DNA of 64,000 bases from Cannabis sativa (lineage: Eukaryota; Streptophyta; Magnoliopsida; Rosales; Cannabaceae): contig NC_083607.1 in NCBI RefSeq assembly GCF_029168945.1, forward strand, positions 34,023,257 through 34,087,256, in the 5' to 3' direction. The notes below the pieces were generated by a model. The model was not told the DNA's origin, ran no database searches, and saw nothing but the letters and a program-made list of their open reading frames with translations. The position numbers and the translations under genes were made by a program. Positions 58,734-64,000 of the stretch are shown here, piece after piece (positions within the stretch are counted from its first letter, which is position 1; every line of letters starts with the position of its first letter).

Positions 58734-58807
<74 letters not shown>

Positions 58808-60366
58808 TATTGTGTTGATCGTGTGTTCCAAGAGGAAGAGAAGAGGACAGCTATATATAGAGAAAAGGGAAGCTCAACTTTCCAAAATAAACAGTTTCCT
58901 TAATTACTGAGTAATTGATTAACTGCCTTATTTGGTGTGATCCACCACTTTCCTTTAATAGATAGCTACTAAGTTAAGGTTAGTAATTACTTAGCAATTA
59001 AAAAAATTGAAAATAATAATTAGGAAACACAAATAAGTGGTCGGCCATAGGTGTGATGGGCCTCACTTAGATTTTTCAGTTTCCACAATTTTATTTCTAT
59101 TTTCCCAAAAATGCCAAATTTTCAATTCTAACCATTTAAATGCCAAAACTAATTATTTAATAACGAAAATAGATTATTAAATAATATTGTCATTTAATAT
59201 AATTATTAATTAGACATATAGAGTCTCTTAATTAATAAATAAAGCCTAGAATCTCTTTTCTTTACAATTTCATCCCTGCTTAGTGAAAATTCACAAATTA
59301 GACATAGTCTAACTTTTAGAATTATACTATTGAGTCTTACAAACAGTATGGTCTCAACAAGAATGGGGACCATGGATCTATATTGCGGAGCTTCCAATAA
59401 GTTGAACCGAATTTACCAAGTAAATCCCTAACTTATTAATTCCTTGTTGAATCCACTCTTAAAACTTGAAATCGCACTCTCAGACTTATATAGAGCATTC
59501 TATATGTTCCACGATATAGATATGCTATCTCATTTAACTATTGTTATAATCTTAATGTGATCAAATATCCTCTATATAGATGATTTACATCGAGATGAGA
59601 TAAATTTACCGTTTCCACCCCTCAATGTATTTGGCCCCTTAAAACACTTAGCTACCTGTAAATGATGTTTTAGTGATCTAATATATACTCACTGAAACAA
59701 GAGCTCATCCATTTACTTCTATTTATCTAAGCTCGAAGGGAATCATTACTTGACTTCTATACACCAGTAAAAGCTATAGATTCCATATTTATGTTCAGCG
59801 CTCCCACTCAGTCATACTATCATGTTCCCAAAATATACGTATCACCCTAACCCAAAAGTAGGCTTAACTAATAAATCAAAGAACATGAATAACACTCCTG
59901 AGATTGAGCCTAAGCATATCAGGATTTAGATTCTCTTAATCTAAGATCAACTACTGATATTGACCTGGAATGATACAACCGTAAGTTTATAATATCTTAA
60001 CCAAGTTCAATATTGGTCCAGTCCAATGTATACTCCATACGTTCGAAACTAGTATACTTTACCAATGTCCTGGAAAGAACATAACACTTACTCCAAGTGT
60101 AAGTATACTTCATCGCTGATTATCACATTAGTGTAAATCCAAAACACTGATGAACAGGGACTTAGTCTTTTGAATCATATAATCACAATCACATTCCACT
60201 GTGTTGACAATACTGTAATTGTGAATGAATATATGTTCTAGACTATACTGATTTTGTGCATATATATTAAACCATAAACATGAAAAAATACATGTTAACA
60301 TAAATCACTTAAATTGATAACTAATCAGATTGTAATGGGTTTTATTTAGGGCATACAAACCCAACA
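58424..60366 (-). repeat. 5' LTR of W (1,943 bp)
   Basis: TGTTGGAATT...ACCCAACA, followed by TCATC (60367-60371). It contains a (CT)n run of more than 60 bp (58737-58803) where the 3' LTR has about 26. The TATA-like CTATATATAG is at 58851. Confidence 0.93.
58737..58803. repeat. (CT)n microsatellite in W 5' LTR
   Basis: Uninterrupted CT run. It produces a frame of Ser-Leu repeats that is not a gene. Confidence 0.97.
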
Positions 60367-60979
60367 TCATCCAGTTCGGAGATGTGTCGATCATTTCGAT
60401 TTCTTCCGTGACGGTGATGCTAGGCTCTTCAAGAAACTGGATCGGGACCAGGTTTGCCTTGTCACTTATATTGCTGCTCGCCAATCGGGCTAACGCATCT
60501 GCCGTTGTATTTTCTTCTCTTGGAATTTGTCTGAGGCTGTAGCTTTTGAATTGTGCGAGCAGATCAGGTATTTTGCTCGGATATGCTATCATTTTTTCTC
60601 CCCGAGCCTCGTATTCGCCAGATACATGAGTTACCACTAGCTGTGAATCACTGCAGATCTCAATGCGCTCGGCCTTCATCTCCTTCTCTAGTTTGAGTCC
60701 AGCGATTAGGGCTTCGTATTCGGCCTCGTTGTTAAAGGCTTTGAATCCGAATTTGACTGCTGCATGCAGGTGTTGCCCCCCAGGTGTGACAAGGGCAATT
60801 CTTGCACCGGATAATTGATCTGTTGCCGACCCATCCACATGTAGCTTCCAGGTCGGTTTGTTTTCAGTATTACTCGGCTGTGGTATTGGCTCAAGATCGC
60901 TTTCTGGTATGCTTTCAATTTTGCCTGTGCATTCCACCACAAAGTCGGCCAAGGCTTGGCCTTTGATAGCTGTTCGGGG
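60367..60979 (-). pseudogene. Second (archaeal-type) RNase H of Tat pol
   Basis: Reads leftwards from about 60979. Motifs HVDGSAT, NNEAEYEAL, SDSQLV and ADALARL give the four acidic residues D, E, D, D of RNase H. The preceding KGQALADFVVEC linker is typical of Tat pol. A TAA at 60980-60982 separates it from the first RNase H and fits a CAA-to-TAA change. The frame then runs into the W insertion at 60371. Confidence 0.88.
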
Positions 60980-62460
60980 TTAGAAGTTGATTTCGTACTG
61001 CCCCAATTCTACCGCCCACTTGAGTAACCGTCCAGTGGCATCTGGCTTTTGCAGTATTTGTCGTAGTGGTTGGTCAGTGTACACCCGAACAGGATGAGCC
61101 TGAAAGTAAGGTCTCAGCTTTCTTGTTGCTAGAATGAGGCAGTAGGCGAGCTTTTCTATCAATGGATATTGGCTTTTGGCCTCGATGAGTCTCTTACTGA
61201 TGTAATAGACTGGATGCTGCACACCGTCTTCTTCTCTGATTAGTACGGCACTCACGGCATGCTCCGTTACTACTAGGTATATCCCCAGTTCCTCACCGTC
61301 TAGAGCTTTAGAAAGGATGGGAGGTTTTGCGAGCTGTGCCTTTAGATCTTGAAAATCTCTTTCACATTCTTCTGTCCATTCGAACTCTTTATTTCCTCGC
61401 AGGATGTTGAAGAATGGGACACATTTATCCGTTGATTTTGACACGAATCTGCTAAGTGCGGCGATTCGACCAGTTAGGCTTTGCACCTCTTTGATTTTTG
61501 TTGGCGAGTTCATATCCAAGAGGGCTTGGATTTTTTCTGGATTGGCTTCAATTCCTCGAGCATTGACGATGAAGCCTAGAAACTTTCCCGAGCTGACTCC
61601 AAAGGAGCATTTTAGGGGATTTAGTTTCATGTTATACTTCCTGAGGACTTTGAAAACATTCATCCAGGTCGTCTGTGTGCCCCCCAGCCTTTCTGGATTT
61701 GATGAGCATATCATCCACGTACACTTCCATATTTCTACCGATCTGGTCTTGAAACATCTTGTTGACCAATCTTTGGTATGTAGCTCTGGCATTTTTAAGA
61801 CCAAACGACATGACTTTGTAGCAGTAGAGACCCATCTCTGTCTGGAAACTTGTATGTTCTTGGTCTGGTGGATGCATCTTGATTTGATTGTAGCCCGAAT
61901 AAGCATCCATGAAGCATAATATTTCATGCCTGGCTGTCGCATCGACGAGCTGGTCGATTCTTGGAAGTGGGAAACAGTCTTTAGGGCATGCTTTGTTGAG
62001 GTCTGTGAAGTCAATACAGACTCGCCATTTCTTGTTCGGCTTAGGCACGAGTATGGGGTTCGCGACCCAAGCCAGGTAAAAGGCTTCAATGATAAAGTTG
62101 TTGTTGCGGAGCTTTTCAACTTCATCTATCAGGGCTACTGCTCGTTCTTTATCCAACAATCTTTGTTTTTGCTGAACTGGCCGGATGTTAGGATCGATAT
62201 TCAGGTTGTGCAAAATAATAGAAGGATCGATCCCGACCATATCCGCATGTGACCAGGCGAAAACATCTAGGTTCGCTCTCAGAAATTCTATCAATTTTGA
62301 TTTTACATCGAGCAACAAACCCTTTCCAATTTTTAGCTTTCTGGCCGGGATAGCTGGATCGATCTCGATCTCTTCTAATTCTTCCACAGGTCCAACATTG
62401 CTGCTTGGGACCTCAAGTCGAGGATCCACATCTTCATCCTCGCCTTGGGAAGTTTCCTAC
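60980..62460 (-). pseudogene. Reverse transcriptase and first RNase H of Tat pol
   Basis: RT lies in 62429-61632: WRVCIDFTDLNKACPKD, FPLPRIDQLVD, then the YVDD catalytic motif (aspartates 61710-61715). A frame change near 61640-61660 moves the thumb and RNase H into another frame, which continues to 60983 with GIYLVVTEHAVSAVL and RVYTDQPLRQIL. In the first RNase H the usual catalytic DAS is replaced by VTEHA, so this domain has lost its first acidic residue, as is typical when a second RNase H is present. A TAG at 62458 fits CAG-to-TAG. Confidence 0.88.
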
Positions 62461-63038
62461 TTGGGAATATTTATTCCCTTGTCTGGGCTCTGGCTGGAGG
62501 ATATTTCCTTCGTAGCCTTGGCCACTGCAAGGTTGTAACATTCTCGAGCAGATTGCTGATTCCGTCTAAGGCACCCTACCCCATTTTTGGTTGGGAACTT
62601 CAAGCACGAGTGAAATATTGATGTGACAACTTTTAAGTCATACAAGGCTGGTCGACCTAGCATTACGTTAAAGGCTGAAGGAACATCCAATATCAAGAAT
62701 TGTCCCATGATAGTTATGCTCATCGGAGCTTGTCCAACTGTGAGGGGTAGTCAGATTTTTCCTAGAGGTGCAACTCCTTGATCGGAGAAACCATAGACGG
62801 GCTGAAGGCATGGAGTTAAATCCTTGAGCTGGAGCCTCATCTTCTCGTAAGCAGTCTTAAATAAAATGTTTGAAGAAGCCCCATTATCGATCATGGTTTT
62901 GGCCACCATTTTGTTTGCTATCTGGACTTCCACGACCAACGGGTCGTTGTGCGGAAATCTTATCTGGACAGCATCTTCGTCGTTGAACGTTATGGTTGGC
63001 TCTCCTGGGCGTGGAACTTTGGGCTTCCTCCCTTCCAC
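62461..63038 (-). pseudogene. Protease region of Tat pol
   Basis: MIDNGASSNIL (about 62880) is the aspartic protease motif in the DNG form common in Tat elements; the flap-like GQFLILDVPSAFNVMLGRPAL follows in the same frame. A TGA at about 62750 between them fits CGA-to-TGA. The protease processes the polyprotein. Confidence 0.8.
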
Positions 63039-63054
63039 GGCCAGGACGACTTCT

Positions 63055-64000
63055 TCATGCTCGTGCTGAGCTATTTGGGAATACCTTTCTCAAGCTTTGC
63101 CCGTGTCTCTGGGGATGTGCGGGCCTCCAATAATGACTTACAAGTGTCCATCTATTGGCGGAGGCATCAGATCCTGGTTTAAAATGACCTTGGTTGGCCT
63201 TGACGTACTTCTGTAAGTGCGGGTTGTTTTTCTTGATCAGAATTTCTATTTCCCGCTTCAAGTTGTAACATTCGTTGGTGTCGTGGCCGTAGTCTCCATA
63301 GAACAGACAAAATTTTGTCATGTCCCTTTTGCTGGTATCTTTTTTCATGGGCCCGGGCTTCTTGTACGGAATTAACGACTGAGTTGCTATGTACACACTT
63401 TCTATATCTTCAGTTAAGATAGTTAATGCAGTGTGTTTGGCGTGATCACGGGGAGTCTGTCCGGGCTTTTCGGTGAACTTTCCTTTCTTCTCGTTTCCTT
63501 GCTTGTGGTTGTTGCCTGAACACTTGCCACCTGAATTGTTGGAATAATGGGGAAGTTCGGTGGACGTTCCAGTGGAAGGAACCTTCATTTTGCTCGGCTT
63601 TTGCTCACCTTCTGCTCGCTGAAAGGCTTCCTCGAGCTTAATGAAACCTTCGGCCCGGTCAAGGAAATCACTCATTAAGTCGACTGATCCGTTTTTCCTT
63701 ATATCCTTCCACAGTTCGCCAAGGACTTCAATGCCCCCCAGTATCGCGGATAACTTTCCATCCTCGATTACCCGTGACACCTTGGTCGCTTCTGTCATGA
63801 ATCTGCTGATGTATACCCGGAGTGGCTCGCCTGGTCGCTGTTTTACTTCGACCAGATCTCCCAGATGCAATGGGAGTTGGCGTGAGGAAGAGAATTGTGC
63901 ATGGAATTCCGAAGAGAAGGTTTTCCATGAACTAAACTTTACAGGAGCCAACTTGAAATACCATTGCTGTGCGGCTTCCGACAGAGTGCCGGGGAAGATT
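63055..64000 (-). pseudogene. Gag of Tat element, 5' end beyond window
   Basis: The capsid region includes FSSEFHAQFSSSRQLP, LVEVKQRPGEPLRVYISRF and AEGFIKLEEAFQRAEG, which are Tat gag features. A basic linker is followed by the zinc-finger-like segment CLFYGDYGHDTNECYNLKRE (63256-63315 approx). The frame changes near 63055-63090 before the protease. The methionine at 63951 is internal; coding continues to the window edge. Confidence 0.85.

Larger units (their letters stand above)
21465..60366 (-). mobile_element. Angela-like Ty1/copia element W, with nested insertions
   Basis: Bounded by LTRs 21465-23385 and 58424-60366 in the same orientation and flanked by TCATC. Its own parts are the 3' internal region 23386-24954, and 52084-52357 plus 54142-58423. 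Without the inserts it is about 10 kb. It has a gag but no recognisable protease, integrase or complete RT. Inserted in it are U (24955-52083) and a solo LTR (52358-54141). Confidence 0.93.
60367..64000 (-). mobile_element. Tat-type Ty3/gypsy element, 5' portion
   Basis: Gag, protease, RT, RNase H and a second RNase H on the minus strand; the 5' LTR and the start of gag are beyond 64000. It joins the integrase at 20219-21464. Two consecutive RNase H domains and an antisense gene mark it as Tat-type (Retand/Ogre relatives). Confidence 0.9.

Noticed and set aside
58682..58903. ORF of Ser-Leu repeats
   Set aside because: A translation of the (CT)n microsatellite; the shorter version at 21722-21910 has the same origin.
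60305..60371. C-terminal extension of the second RNase H frame into 60305-60371
   Set aside because: These codons are LTR sequence of W; the true frame leaves at the TCATC duplication.
1..64000. Organelle, bacterial or viral DNA, tRNA or rRNA genes
   Set aside because: No such sequence was recognised; all identifiable coding parts are retrotransposon proteins.

Overview
The window is plant nuclear DNA, most likely gene-poor heterochromatin of an angiosperm. It consists almost entirely of LTR retrotransposons inserted into one another. I see no host gene, tRNA, rRNA or CRISPR. The evidence for a plant is a set of plant-specific families: Tekay/Del-like chromoviruses with a C-terminal chromodomain, a Tat-type Ty3/gypsy element with a second RNase H and an antisense gene, an Athila-related element with an Asp-tRNA primer site, and BARE/Angela-like Ty1/copia LTRs. 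The species cannot be fixed from the sequence.

Layout, left to right. 1-7127: Tekay-like gypsy element (+), 5' end outside the window, 3' LTR at 4900-7127. It sits in the leader (7128-7943) of a minus-strand Angela-like copia element (Y) whose 5' LTR is 7944-9804. Y sits in the leader of a plus-strand copia element (X, gag-pol 9962-12587). X is cut at 12588 by a non-autonomous gag-only element (Z, LTR 12588-13916, ORF 14112-15059). Z is cut near 15218 by a minus-strand Tat-type gypsy element. The Tat 3' LTR is about 15218-15938, its plus-strand antisense gene is 16762-19498, its integrase is 20219-21464, and its gag-protease-RT-RNase H lies 39 kb away at 60367-64000.

The two halves of the Tat element are separated by element W (21465-60366, minus, Angela-like LTRs, target duplication TCATC). 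W is cut by element U (24955-52083, plus, target duplication TAAAA) and by a solo LTR (52358-54141, target duplication GAAGC). U is cut by a second Tekay-like element (about 27407-36249, minus) and by element V (40625-50656, minus, target duplication TCTAG/TTTAG). The order X > Z > Tat > W > U > V is a six-level nest.

W, U and V belong to one family of about 10 kb with LTRs of about 1.9 kb and a very long AT-rich leader. W keeps a broken gag. U and V show only eroded RT remains. The three copies share an in-frame-breaking change in the RT remnant, yet V has nearly identical LTRs, so the family appears to be mobilised in trans. Their leaders contain a 25-nt hairpin about 350 nt downstream of the LTR whose pairs covary between copies, with all exceptions being G.U on the sense strand. 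This is the best candidate here for an undescribed functional element. All protein genes in the window are broken, and most of the recognisable stops look like C-to-T changes, as expected of methylated silent DNA.
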